DNA from: Madurella fahalii
Taxonomy: Eukaryota; Ascomycota; Sordariomycetes; Sordariales
Reading direction: 5' to 3'
DNA length: 64,000 bases
Assembly (NCBI GenBank): GCA_029876055.1
Contig: CM056877.1
Coordinates: 1,302,001 to 1,366,000, forward strand
This document shows, one piece after another, positions 1-13,049 of this stretch. The position numbers and the translations under genes were made by a program. The notes beneath the pieces were generated by a model. The model did no database searches. It saw only the letters and a list, made by a program, of their open reading frames with translations, and was not told the origin of the DNA. Every line of letters starts with the position of its first letter. Positions within the stretch are counted from its first letter, which is position 1.

Positions 1-3000
1 TCTCCGTTCCCTTCTTGGCAACGCTGGGTTGACGTACCCACTCACAACAGCACCTAAACTCTTGACTGGTTTTCTAAGACCCTTTGTTTCTATTGACGAT
101 ATATTCTATCATCAACCGCTACTTCGTAGAAGAGATCTAAGTACCGTTAAGCAACTAGTAGCGCGTGACAGTGCGTTCATGTCGAGGTCCCTCACTCCGG
201 CGGAAGGCCAACGGTTACCTACGTTGGTACTAAATCTGAGGCGTATCTGGTGATAATTTGGCCGTCGGCTTTTCATACATTCCAGAAGATGGGAATCCTC
301 GCCAATAGACTGATAGTGAAAATTCAGGCACAATCTTTGGGGCGACCGATGTATCGATCTGCCTCGAGCCGTACAAAGATGGCTTTCCCTGGATGAGGGC
401 CGGCCAGCGGTAGGAGCGGAAGAATGGAATCAAAGTAGATGTTTAAACGGCCGAGACTAAGGTGGTAGGCCTGTATGATGACGGCTCCGCAAAGGATGAA
501 GATGGCCGAACCCGAAAGGCAGGCTCGCAAGATAGCGGTTCAGCGGAGGAGAAAAGAAGCGAGTGCGGCGAGAGAGGATAGGGGAGCAAGAGCGCCAAAC
601 ATAACTCTCTCGATGTTCCAACTGCGGTAATATGCGTTATTCGAGATGATCAAGAATAAGTCGAAGGAAATCAAACTGGATGGAAGAAGACTCACACTTT
701 GGAAATGCAGTCGGGCAGGGGACGCTGAAATAGAAAGTCGATCGAGTTGTGGGAGTGAGGAACAATTACGAAGGCTGAAGCGTAGAGAGTGATATTTAAA
801 CGCTTAGGTACCCGGCCATCATCGCCCGTGCCGGAGTAAGAGTGAGACGAAGCCTCAACGTCATGACCAGCCGATCAAGGAACCGAGACTAGAGTGGATA
901 TCAAATTGCCAGGTAAGATAACTCCTGAGAGAAAGGCCCTGTAAATAAACCAAAATCTTTCATTCGCTCCTGTTGTGTGTCTACACTCGTAAGCGGTGGT
1001 TATTGAAACTGGTATTTGATGTCCTATGAAATGAATTCCGGACAGGAAAAGTGGGGCGGCAAGGCCTCTGGAGAGAATGGTACCTGTGTCTACCTATGAA
1101 GAGCAAGTTAGGATCCGGGCAACTGGTAACCAAAATCTCCGCACTGGTGCGCTCTATGATAAACGGTGACAGAAGTGCGATGATTCCTCCAAGAGCGGGA
1201 ACGCGACAGGAAACTGCGGTTAAAGAGGGATGTTGAAATCCGTCTTACTCTCGGCCTGATGTCCCTACAGGTAGATTCTGTAGGTACAGGAGATTCTTGG
1301 GCGGGCTGCGTTTGTTGAGGCTATCACAATTACACGTAGACGGGGTATGAGAATGCTCAGTGCAGGAATCCGGAACATTTGACCGGAACTTTTATGGTAG
1401 AGGAGAAGCTAAACGCCCCAATTGCTTGCCAAAATTCGCGGGCGATAAAGGCTAACTATGGTTTACAAGGGCCCAAATAGTCCTACCATATAGTTACAAT
1501 GGCCTCAAATATATTCTTGGTCCTCCAGCTGATGTAGCTAAGGATGGACTTAAGGGTCTTACATAACCAAAGGCATAGCTACACAAGCCACGCAAGAATC
1601 CCAGACCTCGATGGTAATACAACACCAAAAATTCTATCTACATCAATCCCTACCCAACCAGAATCGTGACCCAACCGCCACGCTGCTGGGAGCAAATGGA
1701 GCGAAAGTAGTTGTTGTTGGCCTATGATACTAAGCGTGGAACGGAGCGAAGATGCGCCTCCTTGGGCCAAGGAAAAGTCTTGATATATTATCCATACTTT
1801 GACCCTTCAAAGAATGCACCGGGCATCACCTTTTCGTCGACCTGCATATGCCGTACTGCAAGTTCAGCCAGTGGCGCTCAGTCGAATCTGGATCTCGGCC
1901 TGGCAGAATCGTTCGACCCTCGCGACTTTGGTCAGGTGCGTTTCTGCCGGATCGCCAGCACACTTTCTTCTGCATCCGAATCCTCCCACCGAAGCCATTG
2001 GCACTTGTTTCACCAAGCATCAGATCCCGGTCAAATAAGGCTGCCGAGACCGTCTGGAGTGGTCGACATCCCGCGTTCTCAATGCCCAAAGCACCCTGGT
2101 CTCACATCGGGGGGCCCCCACATCAACGCGCTTGCTGAGCAAAATACCTTCGCTCTCGGCCCGCTTGAACGATGTGGGCAGGCCAAACAGGGCGGCTGGG
2201 CCTGCTGGTGCCCCTTGGGACGGGACGAAATTTCTCCACGGCCTGGCTGGCACGGGTACAAATCTGGGGTCCATGACTATTGTGGCTGGGTCGCGTGTTC
2301 CGGTCGATTGGACCCGTCTATCTGGGAGGGGGTGTCAGCCCGAAGACACAAAGCAGAAGGTTGGAGACGCCCGTTGAAGTTGGGGGTTGCACATGGTGCT
2401 TTTGTTAGTTTCGGGTGGCGTTCGATGGGCAGTACCGGCAGCCTGGCCTTGAGCTGACTGAGACGCGGAGCGCTTCCATCCATCCCGGTGGCCCTTCGTC
2501 CCACATTCGTCGAGAATATGGGCGGAGGGTCTCGACAGTTTTGGCCGCTTTGGGTCTAACCGCGTTGGACATTTGTGGTTGCAATCCCGTGGAGCTTTCT
2601 CCTTTTCAAGGAACAGTTTGCCCCACAGTACCGGAGCTGAGCCATCATGATCCAGCTCGGCCCCTATACGTTTCCAACACCGAGCGCATCGCGAGGCTCA
2701 GTGGCAAGGCAACCAAATCTAGTGTCTCGCAGGAGATGAACTCGAGTTTCCCTTAATAATCTTGGCGAGCAGAAGGTGGGGCTGCAAGAGCTGGAACCCA
2801 GGATGAGAGCGCTCTACCAATCAGACTATGCTTCAATGATCCCACAAGGACTCCCCCCAAACCTCTTCGCATTTTGCCAGGGGGACCCTTTCCTCTCTTC
2901 CAACCAGGGCAACATCCCACGCTGCGTTCGCGCCCTGACGCCGATCGAGGCTTTTTGGGGTCGATGCCGGAAAGGTACAGGTCTAGCAGCAGCGCATCCA

Positions 3001-3990
3001 AAGCCAAGAGTCTCTGACAACTGTTGCCCATTTCCCTCGTATACGCAGCAGTCGGCTTCCAAAAGAAGGCACTGGATGCACACGAAGAGGGCAAGGGGGG
3101 AAAGAGGGGGTGAGAGCGGGGGGAAGAGAGTGAGAGAGAGAGAGAGAGAACATGACCTACACAGTCTGCGAGTACAGCTGTTTGAGCACCGAGACGCGAA
3201 GGGATAAATACAGCTAAGTGGTTACCTTACCTCTGTCCTCCCTTACTTGCATGCTTGCTCGACCTGCCGTTGGGTGCCCGCCCGCGACCCCCGCAAGCGC
3301 GCCCACGAAGCCGAAACGGTGCGCCCCAGGTGTGTGTGCAGGAAAAATCTACCTTTGGTTTAATCTAGGCCGCACCACATCCCGAATCGGGCCAAGATGC
3401 GGAAGCATTCTTATGCCGCGCAAGAATACAACCGCAGGCCGAAAGCCGCCATCGCCAGACCAGACCTTTGGTGGCGGGGGGCGAAGTCCCACCAGATTTC
3501 GCCGCGCATGTCATCCCAACCGTCTGGAACAGCTAAGATTCCCGACAAAAGATCCGGTTCAAATGGCCGAGACTCGGCCGCTTGCAGGTAGATCCTTAGA
3601 TGACGGAACATCCAATGTGTGTGATGGATGCGCGACCGGGTGCTCCCACGGCTTCCAGGTGCTTCCCAGGTGCTTCCCAGCACGGGCCCGGTATCCCGGG
3701 CAAAACACACACGGGTAGAGCGCAGCTCCGGTGCACCTTTCTCATACCAGCAATGGGCGTTGGGCTGCCTTGCCGCAACCGATCGGAGCCAACAACAAAG
3801 TAAATATGCAACTGCCATGTACACGCGTTCAGACGCATCGGGCGGAGTGCAGCGACGATGTCGCAGGAGGCGGTCCATCGTGGGGAGCCGCAGGCCCGGC
3901 GCAAGCACAGAGAGGGCCACCCCCGCTCCTTACATCTTATGTACATTAGTGCAGGCATGCCACGGCAGCACGGCCTCGTGTGGCCGTCGC
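1..3990. other. Gene-poor stretch, no supported gene
   Basis: I find no open frame here with a recognisable domain, convincing splice structure or start context. The longest open stretch (1711-2457, +) is low in plausible protein character and overlaps equally long open frames in other phases. The left 1.7 kb is lower in GC than the rest. An AG microsatellite lies at about 3132-3149. The region is probably intergenic upstream of the regulator at 5461. Confidence 0.5.
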
Positions 3991-3994
3991 TTCT

Positions 3995-4000
3995 TATAAA
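3995..4000 (+). promoter_or_regulatory. Putative TATA box for the 5461 regulator
   Basis: A TATAAA element is followed within 20-40 nt by a C/T-rich, CTCTC-containing stretch, the usual appearance of a fungal transcription start. No other gene start lies between it and the ATG at 5461, so if it is used the mRNA would have a leader of about 1.4 kb. The leader includes a T/C-rich block at 4670-4740 and several short upstream ATG frames. A long leader with upstream ATGs would fit translational control of a regulator, but this is inference. Confidence 0.35.
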
Positions 4001-5460
4001 GTAGACCCCCACACTCTCTCCTCCGCCCGCTTCCCCAGAACATCATCCTCGACCTGCGAGAGGCCAAGATTTGATCAGGCGACAACTCTCCACTTGGAGG
4101 AGACCCCCGGACTCCAGTCGTGTAGAGTCATCTCATCCCTTCGGATCGCATTTTGCGAGGCAGGATACTCGGCGAATTCTGGATTCAGGTTTCGAACGTA
4201 GTCCCGCGCATCGCAGACCCCCAACGACGACGCCCGGTACCGAAGTCCTTGAAGTTCGTTTCCTGGCTACCTTTGGGTATGCAGCTACATTTCATTTTAT
4301 TTTTCTTCCGAGGGCCCCTCTCTCTTTGGTACGCTAGGTGCTCGGCTCCGCCTCGGCCTTCGCAGCAGTTGCGGCCTTTTTGGGGGATTTAAATCCAGGT
4401 TCAGACGAGCAAGGTACCTTATTTTCGAGAGTGCCTCCCTCGCGGGATCGACGTGGACAGTGCGCCAGCAAATGTTGTCCGTGCAGTTTTGACAGTCCCA
4501 AAACTGGACGCTGCGCTGCGGAAAGCTACGCAGCGCGCAGGGCCGTATTGGCTGACAGCAGAGTCATACACGAAAGAGAGTGGGGGAGTTCTTGTCTTGC
4601 CGGTTACTGGGTAGTCGGGTCCAGCTGTGGTACTTTGATTGCTTGACAGTCAAGTTGCCAATGGGCGAGCTTTCTCTTTTTCTTCTTTTCATTTCCTTCT
4701 TTTTTTCTCTATTTCCGTTTCTATTTTTTTTATCCCTCGTCGCTTTATTGCCATTGTGGTCAAGGGCTCCACCCGTGCGTGCAAGTGTTTGACGCACGCC
4801 CCTCCCAACCAAAATCGCACCCCGGCCCTCAATCCCACCCCCGCTCTCTCGGTTGTCCAGACCCTGCTATTAGCGGACCGCTTCCGTTCATTTTCCCGCA
4901 ACGAGCATTCCCGCATCGCTTCCTGTGGATTGTGTTCCTCTTTGCTGATCCTGTTCTAGGGATTGCACGGCCTCTCTTTTTCCACTCTTATCGTTCTGCA
5001 ACACGGACATCTACGATCGCAGAGCTATCGGGAGGCGCCGGGCTGCGCCAGGATCTTCTCGTCGTCCTCCGACTTGCAGCGAGCCGTGCTGGGTTAGCCT
5101 GTCATGATACCGTGAACCTCATTGCCCAATTGGTCTGGTGAGGTCGAGAACAATCCGACACGGCCATCGTCTCCGGCCCGCGGCTTCAACAACGGCCCCC
5201 CTCCACCCCGCTTGCGCCGTCGACTTTAGGCCCTCTTTACCGTCTCATCCCACGCCGCCCGGCAGCAGCACGCCCTTCAGGAGCCTGAGCAGAGCCTCAT
5301 TTGCGCATCCACCGTGTGTTACTGCGTGTCATTGGACTGCTCCGATTCGCCGCGTGCCGCCCGGTGATTTGTGCGCGGACACGGAGTACCTCGGTCGGTG
5401 TCACCCTGCCCTGTGCCACCAATCTCCACCGGTGATTGCCGATGGGTAGTTGATAGGAGC

Positions 5461-8400
5461 ATGGCTTCGGTTCTCACGTCCCAGCCAAGTGACATTAAAG
5501 CTCCGGTACCTGCATCTCGACCGTTGCCAGCCATGGCGCCGCTCCGGGACCCACCATCCCCGGACAACCTCAAGCAGGAACCCGACCACGAGAGAGGTCG
5601 CCCTCGCAGCCGATCTGATGATAAGGATGTGGAGGGCCTCGATCTTGATGACGCCGATGACGGCGATGCCGGGGGGGACAACGCACACTCGTCCAACTCT
5701 GAGGGCCCTGCAAGGAAGCGTAGGCGCAGCCGCAAGGGACTGGACAAAAAGTTCGAGTGCCCGGAAAAGGGTTGCGGAAAGAGTTATTCCAGGGCCGAGC
5801 ATCTGTATGTCGTCGCAAGCATTGAGGTGAATCGTGTTTGTAATGAATGCTGACGTCCGTGAAGCTATCGCCACCAACTAAACCACAACCCAAAGCAAGT
5901 CTACAAATGCGGAATCGGGGATTGCCAGAGGACCTTTGTCCGGCTGGATCTCTGTAACCGACACAAGGACCGCCACACGGCCAAAGGGTCGGCCCTGAAC
6001 CGCAAGGACTCGCTAATGAGCCAGGGCTCACCGATAACGGAGAGTAGGCCACCTTTCGTGCCCGCCGGTTCCACGTCGCCGGAAGTCAACCGACCGGGAA
6101 CCGCCTACAATAAGGGCCGGCCGTTGACCATGCAGTACCACTCGCCCAAGGATAGCATCGGGAGCCCCTACACGCCATTGGCCCACACGCCTCCGACCGG
6201 GTACTCGAACGGGACGCCGAACGGCGTCGATTACATGCACACCGATCCCAGCTACACCCACATGGCTCAACGGCCGCCCCACCATTCACCCCCGGGTCCT
6301 CGACGACCGTCGATTCAGACAAACGTAGCCCCTTATGGGGTATTATCTCCCATCTCTACCCAGCCAGGCTACCACAGCCAGCCGACTAACACGCCTCAGT
6401 CTGCCAACGGGATGCCTTACGTGGCGCCGCAGAATTTCCCCCCCTTTAGCCTTCCGCCATCTGATTATGCTACGTCGTCCGCCGGAGTTGTGGCGCGGGA
6501 CGAGCAGCAAGCGTACGCGCCCTCGACATCCGCCGAGTATGCCGATCAGCATCCGCAAGCGGCCGGTGAAATGATGCTCCTGGACCAAATGGGTATGCAA
6601 CAGACGATGCCCGTCTTTGGAAGCGACAGCATCCTCAACAAGTCGCCCTATGTTGCGATCCCGGAGGATTTTGTGGCGTATCTATTCAACACTCACGGTG
6701 AAGGTTCACCCATAACTGGGGTCCCCTTGCAGGGTTACAAGTACGTAGTCTATAATTCTGCGTTCGCTTTTTTACTGACCCGAGACAGCTACGGGGAATT
6801 CCCGAACCAGTACAATATGCCCTACTATAACGACCCGAACCAGCTGGGCTATTTCCCCGCCTCGGCCGGGCCGCACCAAGTCATGTCCGTCACGAATCTG
6901 CTTGACCAGAACCTCCCAGAAATCGTCATTTCGGAAGAGAAGAGCGCCGAGATATTCGAGTTCATCAAGGAACGTTTCCATGAAAACGGCTATGCCCCGG
7001 TCGAGCGGCAGCGTGAGAGCATCCTTGACGGGGATCGAAACGACGACAGCCACATGCTGAGCCGCAAGATGATGCAGCAATACATTGGCTCTTATTGGCT
7101 TCACTTTAGCGACCAAGTGCCCATTCTTCACAAGCCGACCTTCTCGCCCGACAAGACTCCGAATCTGTTGCTGATTGCCGTCATGACGATTGGAGCAGTG
7201 TGCCTGGACAAGGCCCACGGCCACAAAGTCACCAAGGCCGGAGCGGAGCTCTCCAACTTCTTGGCGTGGCACCTCAGGTGGGAAATGTTCCAAGACCCCA
7301 ACTGCCGGCCGCCCGCCAAGCTCTGGGTGTTCCAGACGCTATTGCTCCTCGAGCTGTACGAAAAGATGTATTCGACGAGAGAGCTCCACGAGCGAGCGCA
7401 CATCCATCACGCGACCACGATTACGCTCATGCGCCGCGGGCGGGCACTGATTGGGAAATCGGCCTTGGAATCGCCGCCGAATCCCAGGGATGACAAGACT
7501 AACGGGTCCAGGCAGTCGTCGACTTCTGGGATGGCCAATACACCCGAAGAGTGGTGGCATCATTGGATCACCAACGAGTCGACACGACGGGCGGCGTTTG
7601 CGGCGTTTGTCATTGACTCGATCCACGCCACCATGTTTGGGCACTCGACGGTGATGGTGGCCCACGAGATGCGCCTGCCGCTGCCATGTGACGACAAGCT
7701 ATGGAAGGCTACGAGCAGCAGCGAAGTGGGGAGGATCGAAGCCAACCTCATGTCGATAGGCAACAAGCCCATCTCGTTCCTCGAGGGGCTCAAGCGGACC
7801 CTAAGCAATCAGGAAGTGCAGACAAACTCGTTTGGGCGCACGATTCTCATGGCGGGACTGCTCAGCGTCAGCTGGCATATGAACCAGAGAGACCTTCAGG
7901 TCAACTCGCTGGGCGGCGGCGTCTCGCAGGCGCTCGGCGGACGGGACAAGTGGCGGGGGACGCTGACACGTGCCTTCGACTCGTGGAAGAGCGATTTCGA
8001 CAAGACGCTGTTCAGGCGGGGCGACCTGTCGGCCGACCCATACGCCTACGATCTCTCCAACCGCAACGAGGCCAACGTGGTGTTTGAGAGCCGGATCGTG
8101 CTGCACCATCTGGCGCACATGGCGATGCACGTGGACATTGTGGACTGCCAGATTTTCGCACGGGCGAAGCGGCTCCTCGGCCGGGCAATCGGGCCCCAGG
8201 ATCTGAACAGCGCGCAGCGGCGGATGAAGGATGCGTGGGCGCCGTCGGCAAAGGCGCGTGACGCGACTTACTACGCACTCAAGTTCCTGCACTCGGTCAT
8301 GCTTCCGGACGGCGTGGGGACGCCGAGCTCGAATGGCTACGGTCGCCACGATGAGCTGTACTCGGCCCGGGACGACGTGCTGCTCAACCGCCCTTGGGTG

Positions 8401-8700
8401 CTGTACTTTGCCGCGCTGGTAGTCTGGTGTTACGGATATGCCCTCGAGGACGCCAGCCCGGGCATACCGATACCGGCGACGCAGCAGGACAAGGTACGGC
8501 AGATGCGCGAGTATCTGAGCAAGTATGGCAACGTGTCGTCGCCCGAGGAACTCAAGTCAATGAAGGGGATCAGCCACAACACGCCGCTACTAATGGTACT
8601 AAAGGACACATTCGAGGTGACGAGGTGGGAGCTGCTTCACGAGGGTGCCACGCTGCTGAATAATTGTATTCTTTTGAATTCGGGGCAGAAAGTTCCTTGA
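5461..8700 (+). CDS. C2H2 zinc-finger transcription factor with fungal-specific TF domain
   Basis: Likely nuclear DNA-binding regulator. Exons are 5461-5804 and 5865-8700; the 60-nt intron has a GTATGT donor, TGCTGAC branch and AAG acceptor, and splicing joins the first finger in frame. Two C2H2 fingers follow a Lys/Arg-rich stretch: C100/C105/H118/H122 and C130/C135/H148/H152, both C-X4-C-X12-H-X3-H. A Pro/Ser/Tyr-rich linker follows. The C-terminal half (about residue 490 on) carries the helical fungal-specific TF (Fungal_trans-like) domain, with motifs such as YWLHFSDQVPILHKPTF and LRWEMFQDP. The total is about 1059 residues. A further 48-nt in-frame segment, 6741-6788, looks like a second intron (GTACGT, CTGACC, ACAG); removal gives about 1043 residues. 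The ATG at 5461 has A at -3 and G at +4. The architecture resembles Klf1-type regulators, but target genes cannot be read from the sequence. Confidence 0.9.
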
Positions 8701-9646
8701 GCGGCGAGTAAGGCGCTGCTCGAGAAGTAGTTGGTGGGGATTTGCTTTGTATATCTCTGGGGTTTCTGCAGGCGAGGAAACGGGTTAAAGGGTTGGGGGG
8801 TATGGGGGGGGTATGGGGGGTTCTACCAAAACATATACCGCGGGGGAGGGAGAGAAACATCGAGCGAGCGTGGATGGATGCATTTTCTTTCTGGCGTCAG
8901 CCAGACGGCGGCATGCGAGTGTTTACGGGCACTGGCTCAGCATATATTTTGTTTTGTCCACTTATACCCCTTACGCTACATTCTTCAACGTACAAGATGA
9001 TACTTTCCGGCGATATATTTTGCGGTGGCATTCGATAGTGTCTACAACTACGTACAATTGCCATATGTGTTTCTGAGCTCATTTTGCGGCGTAGATGCCA
9101 TGATGACGACTGGACAAAGCGGGGTCAGAGAAATGCCTGTTTCACAACGTCGGTACCGGAGACCAAGACGAAAGAGCTGGACGACCTCGGCTGGCAGTAA
9201 ATACCTAGGTATCCAGGTACGTAGGTACTGTACATAATACATGCTTAAAGCCACTGCACAGATTGCGACCAGCACTTCAGAGGTCGAAGTATGAGCCACA
9301 GGACAATCTCTTGCTCGGGGATGCGGGGTTAAGCTGAACAAGGCAAAACTTTCGGACTTAACCACTCGGAGAAGCTCATGTGAGAACGACACCCTCTTTC
9401 GACTGGTCACATATCCGTCCTCGAGCAATCCCCGGCACAACGTGGCTAGCCCGGGGACCCTCTGAACCTTGAAAACAGGAATTTCTAAGAGAGACTGTGT
9501 CGTCACCCGTCGGCGTGGGTTACTCTGGGCGCCGTCTCACATCAACCAGGAGCTGAGGAGCGGCCAACGAAGGCTCAACGCTGCTCGTCTGGTAGGAGAC
9601 TTATTTGCTTACGGTTTATCCCAGAGCTGCCACCTCGGGCCCCACG
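8701..9646. other. Intergenic: 3' region of TF and upstream of F-box gene
   Basis: No gene is supported. The stretch holds G-rich tracts just after the TF stop, then an AT-richer part. A perfect 10-bp palindrome, TACCTAGGTA, lies at 9202-9211 among further GTAGGTA repeats. The open minus-strand frame 9048-9506 has no recognisable domain and no splice logic. Confidence 0.5.
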
Positions 9647-12010
9647 ATGACAATTCCGACACACAAGCAACGGTCTGACACAACGATGCTCTTGACGCAG
9701 CTGCCCCCGGAAATCATCCACAGCATCCTGAGCTATGTGGAGCTCGACGATCTCACGACAATACCTTTGATATGCCGGTTCTTCAACGGTTATGTCAAGG
9801 ACAACAGTGCGCTCTACCGCGCTATCTATCTTCGCCTCCTGGTACGCCATTTTCCGTACATATGCCGCCCGCATCACACACACACTAACACAGCCGCAGG
9901 ACGAGCCCCAAAAGGGCAGTGGCCTCGACTTCTCCCAGGAAATCCGCGACCTCATCCACCTGAAAGCCCTCTGCTCCCCGGACAGCGCCGCCAAGCCCTC
10001 CCAAATCGACTTTGTCCACCGCACCGTCACCCGCCTCCTCAAGCACTCCCTCACCGCCGCCGGCGTCGCCAAGGGCGATGGCGATGATGGCCACAACAAC
10101 GTCCCCAAACGCACCACCCGCTCCCTGACCTTCCCGCCCTCCCGCAACGCCGCCTTCCTCACCGCCCTCTTCTCCTCCTCCCGCCCCGCCCGCGCCAAGT
10201 TCATGTCTCGCTCCGGGCTCTACGAGCGCTGCCGCTCCCTGATGGCGGTGGAAGCGGAAGCGGAAGCGGAAGCGGGAGCGGAAGCGGGGCCGACCGCGCG
10301 GGGATCTGCCCCCGGACTCGCTAGCCAGTCGGAGCCTGCGCGTGGGCCTCGTGACGAGGCCGAGAGCGAGGGCGACGATCGCCGCCAATACCGATACCGA
10401 ATGCTGCGGCTGCGGCGGCTGCGGCAGCTTAGTGCCAAGCTCCACTGTCTCTATGGCTGTGGCGTCGCGGGGGACGGTGTGGGTGTGGTTGCTGGGGATG
10501 GGGACGGGGATGGCGATGGGGATGAAGGGAGCGGGTGCCATAGGGAGGAGGCGGAGGTGGAACTGGACGGCTTCGGCGAGGTGTACACCGCCGGACTGTA
10601 CCCGCTTGCGTGCAGCAAGGTGTACGATATGCGGGAGCACACCCCCAGGACGAGGTGGGGCCCCTTTTTGGATCGGGGTGCTGGTGCTGCGAGTAATCAT
10701 GATGATGATGAGGAGGAGGAGGAGGATGAGGATGAGGATGAGGATGGCCAGGGGGGGCTCAGGGTGGACTGGGAAAAGGTCGAGGCTATCATTGTTGTGC
10801 TGGCGACGAATATGTGGCGCAAGGGCTTGGACCGGTTCCCGATCTTTAGGGAGCTCTGGTACGTCAGATCGGAGCTGTGCTCCAACCCCCTTTTCACGGT
10901 TGTTTCAGGGGCCAAGCGATAGGGAAATGCCTCCCGAGACGCAGCAGTTACCCCCGAAACCCGCGCCCGAAACCATCTGAAGGAGGAACACATGACTAAC
11001 TTTGCTGGGCAGGGCGCGGCCGTTCGCGGGGGTGTGGCCGGGGAGTTATGTGCCTTTTTGGGGAACGGGGGTAGCAGAGCCGAAGCTCGGGGAATTGGAG
11101 AGGATGGATCCGTATGGGGTGAGTGGGAGTTGGTTGAGGGTGATTTGCTTCCTGGGTGAGTAAACCGCCGCAAGCGAATGGGAAAAGAACGGCGGCAGAT
11201 GCTGACGCGTTGCAGACTACGGCGACTTTTTTGACTTTAACTTTCCCGCCGTTGACGATACCCCTGATGATGTTCCCCGCCCGCCGCTCTGTGTCGGCGA
11301 GGCGACACGTCTGATCTTGATGAAGATGCGCGTGACCAAGATTGAGCCGCCTAGCGGGGGAGACCATAAGGGCTACCCGGTTGTGCATTTTCAAGGGTTC
11401 TCGCGGGCTTTGGACGGGTTCTGGAACGGGAATACTGACTCGGATCTCCGTGGCACGGTGAGGATGACGCCTGAAGGTGAAGTAAGGTGGACGTCGTACT
11501 CGATTTTTAGTGGCGAATCGAGGTGGAAGACTGAGGGGATCCAGCTCGGTGGGATCCGGTCTGCTAGGGGAGTTGTGGGGTATTGGTTCGACAAGTACGT
11601 CTCATTTGCGCTGGGCTCTGGTAAGGCTCACATTGCTGACTCTCCCAGGGACTATAACCCGCAAGGGCCTCTTGGGCCGACGGCATTTTGGAAGGTGTCG
11701 GACCGTGAACCGAAGCTGTTGGCAGATGGCTTGCTCTCCGTGAGTACGTTACCCCGAGCTGTTCATGCTAGGAAAATGGTGGCTGACTGCTGGTGGTGTA
11801 GTAGCCGACGACGCGGATTGGGAGGAGGACAGTTATGATGAGTTTGAGGAAGAAGCACTCTTGCCGTCTGACCTGAGCTTATTAGGGGTTGGCTATGAGG
11901 ATGATGACGATGACGATGACGACGACGATGAGGATGGCGATGGCGTTCATGTCCATGTTTGGGGAGATCAAGGCGAGCACTGGGACAATGACGCTGAAGT
12001 CAGTGGCTGA
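9647..12010 (+). CDS. F-box protein, six exons, acidic low-complexity tracts
   Basis: Probable substrate-recruiting subunit of an SCF ubiquitin ligase. Exons: 9647-9841, 9900-10858, 11013-11155, 11216-11594, 11649-11743, 11802-12010. All junctions keep phase and give 659 residues. The F-box is near the N-terminus (about residues 14-60), beginning LLTQLPPEIIHSILSYVEL. Downstream parts contain a conserved-looking core with motifs such as DFFDFNFP, YPVVHFQGFSRAL and WTSYSIFSGESRWKTEG, resembling uncharacterised fungal F-box proteins. Low-complexity inserts are conspicuous: an Ala-Glu repeat, a Gly-Asp repeat, an Asp/Glu run near 10702-10743 and ten Asp codons near 11900-11930. The exon-5 donor is taken at 11744 (GTACGT) because the nearer GTGAGT at 11740 breaks the frame. 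ATG 9686 is an alternative start just before the F-box. No substrate can be inferred. Confidence 0.82.
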
Positions 12011-13049
12011 TCTTCGGAACTAGTAGTGAACGACTTCTCTTGCTGCCCAGGGTGCAGCGGCGCACGCGGCGGCATAGACCGTGAAAACGTCATGGACGAG
12101 TATGTTATACAGGATCCGCATGAAGTCTTATTTATACTAAACTACCCTTTATTATGTGATTACAATTGTCAAACCATACGGGGAACAAATGAAAGGACAA
12201 GTTGCAGCTGTTGATAGAAGATATTGATGATAGAAATAAGGGTGGTTTTGAGCTAGATTTAGGTCTGTAATCTTGACTACTAGGTTCTTGACAAAAGACG
12301 TCCTTAAATTTAAGGAGAGAGAGGGGGGTTAAAAAGAAGAAAAAAAGGAAAAAAAAAAAAAAAAAAAAAAAAAGAAACAAGAGTGAGGAAGAAAACAAAA
12401 ACAGACTAAAGAGAGGTTCTGTTAGTACGTACGGTACACCAGGACGCTTCTGAAAGTACGATGAGATTCTCTGGAAATATCAAATCCGTCTCTATTGATT
12501 TATTACCTACACCAATTGCTGGCCGCTCTCCCGCTCTCACAGTTCTCATAGTTGCTCATCCCGTAGATGCTGCGGTCAGTGTAGCAGCTGCGGGGCTTGC
12601 CCAGGTTGACGAAGCACTTCGGACATCGCTATCCCTTGCTTCAACACACTTTGCTCTCCGCTACCCTACACACTACTACACTCTCCGCCTTCTTCCTACG
12701 TCTTTCCCTACCTCTTCCCTGCTTCCGCCTCCGCCTCTCCACCGCCTCTCCCGTTCCTGGTGGTTTCTCCGATTTTCTCGACGTGCGGTCATCACGGTCT
12801 CCTTATAATACCGCAATAGACTTGGGTGATATGCGCAGGTTCAGCTGGCAGGGTTGGGGTTGAGTGTTATATAGTATAAGTGGGGCCACAAGACAGAGAG
12901 CCCCGAAGGCCAGGGCCAGAGTATACAGCAACAATGAAACGCCCATAACTCCGGTTGTCTCCAATCCAATGATTCTACGCCCGGTGGTATCCATAATCCG
13001 CAAGACGCCTCGCTCGTTAGCGCGGTCGCAACGCTTCAGACCAACCGCG
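12011..13049. other. Intergenic between convergent F-box and SAP30 genes
   Basis: Contains the 3' regions of the two converging genes. A 25-nt A tract lies at 12349-12373, and a C/T-rich stretch at about 12690-12760. A 66-codon minus-strand frame at 12803-13003 encodes one hydrophobic segment (GVSLLLYTLALAFGALCLVA) and could be a small membrane protein, but it has no family support and may be 3' UTR of SAP30. Confidence 0.4.

Noticed and set aside
1711..2457. 248-codon plus-strand open frame
   Set aside because: No ATG-supported domain, mixed low-probability composition and several competing open frames; looks like chance in GC-rich DNA.
6698..6732. 35-nt intron candidate (GTGAAG to TTGCAG) in the C2H2 regulator
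   Set aside because: Too short for a fungal intron and breaks the reading frame.
9048..9506. 152-codon minus-strand open frame
   Set aside because: No family resemblance; contains the palindromic AT-rich repeats typical of intergenic DNA here.
9885..10700. 271-codon minus-strand open frame
   Set aside because: Antisense to low-complexity coding in the F-box gene; composition is the mirror of GAG/GGC repeats.
11740..11801. GTGAGT donor at 11740 in the F-box gene
   Set aside because: Phase does not match either available acceptor; the GTACGT four nt downstream does.
12803..13003. 66-codon minus-strand frame with one hydrophobic segment
   Set aside because: Could be a small membrane protein, but it lies where the SAP30 3' UTR should be and has no family support; mentioned only in the intergenic entry.
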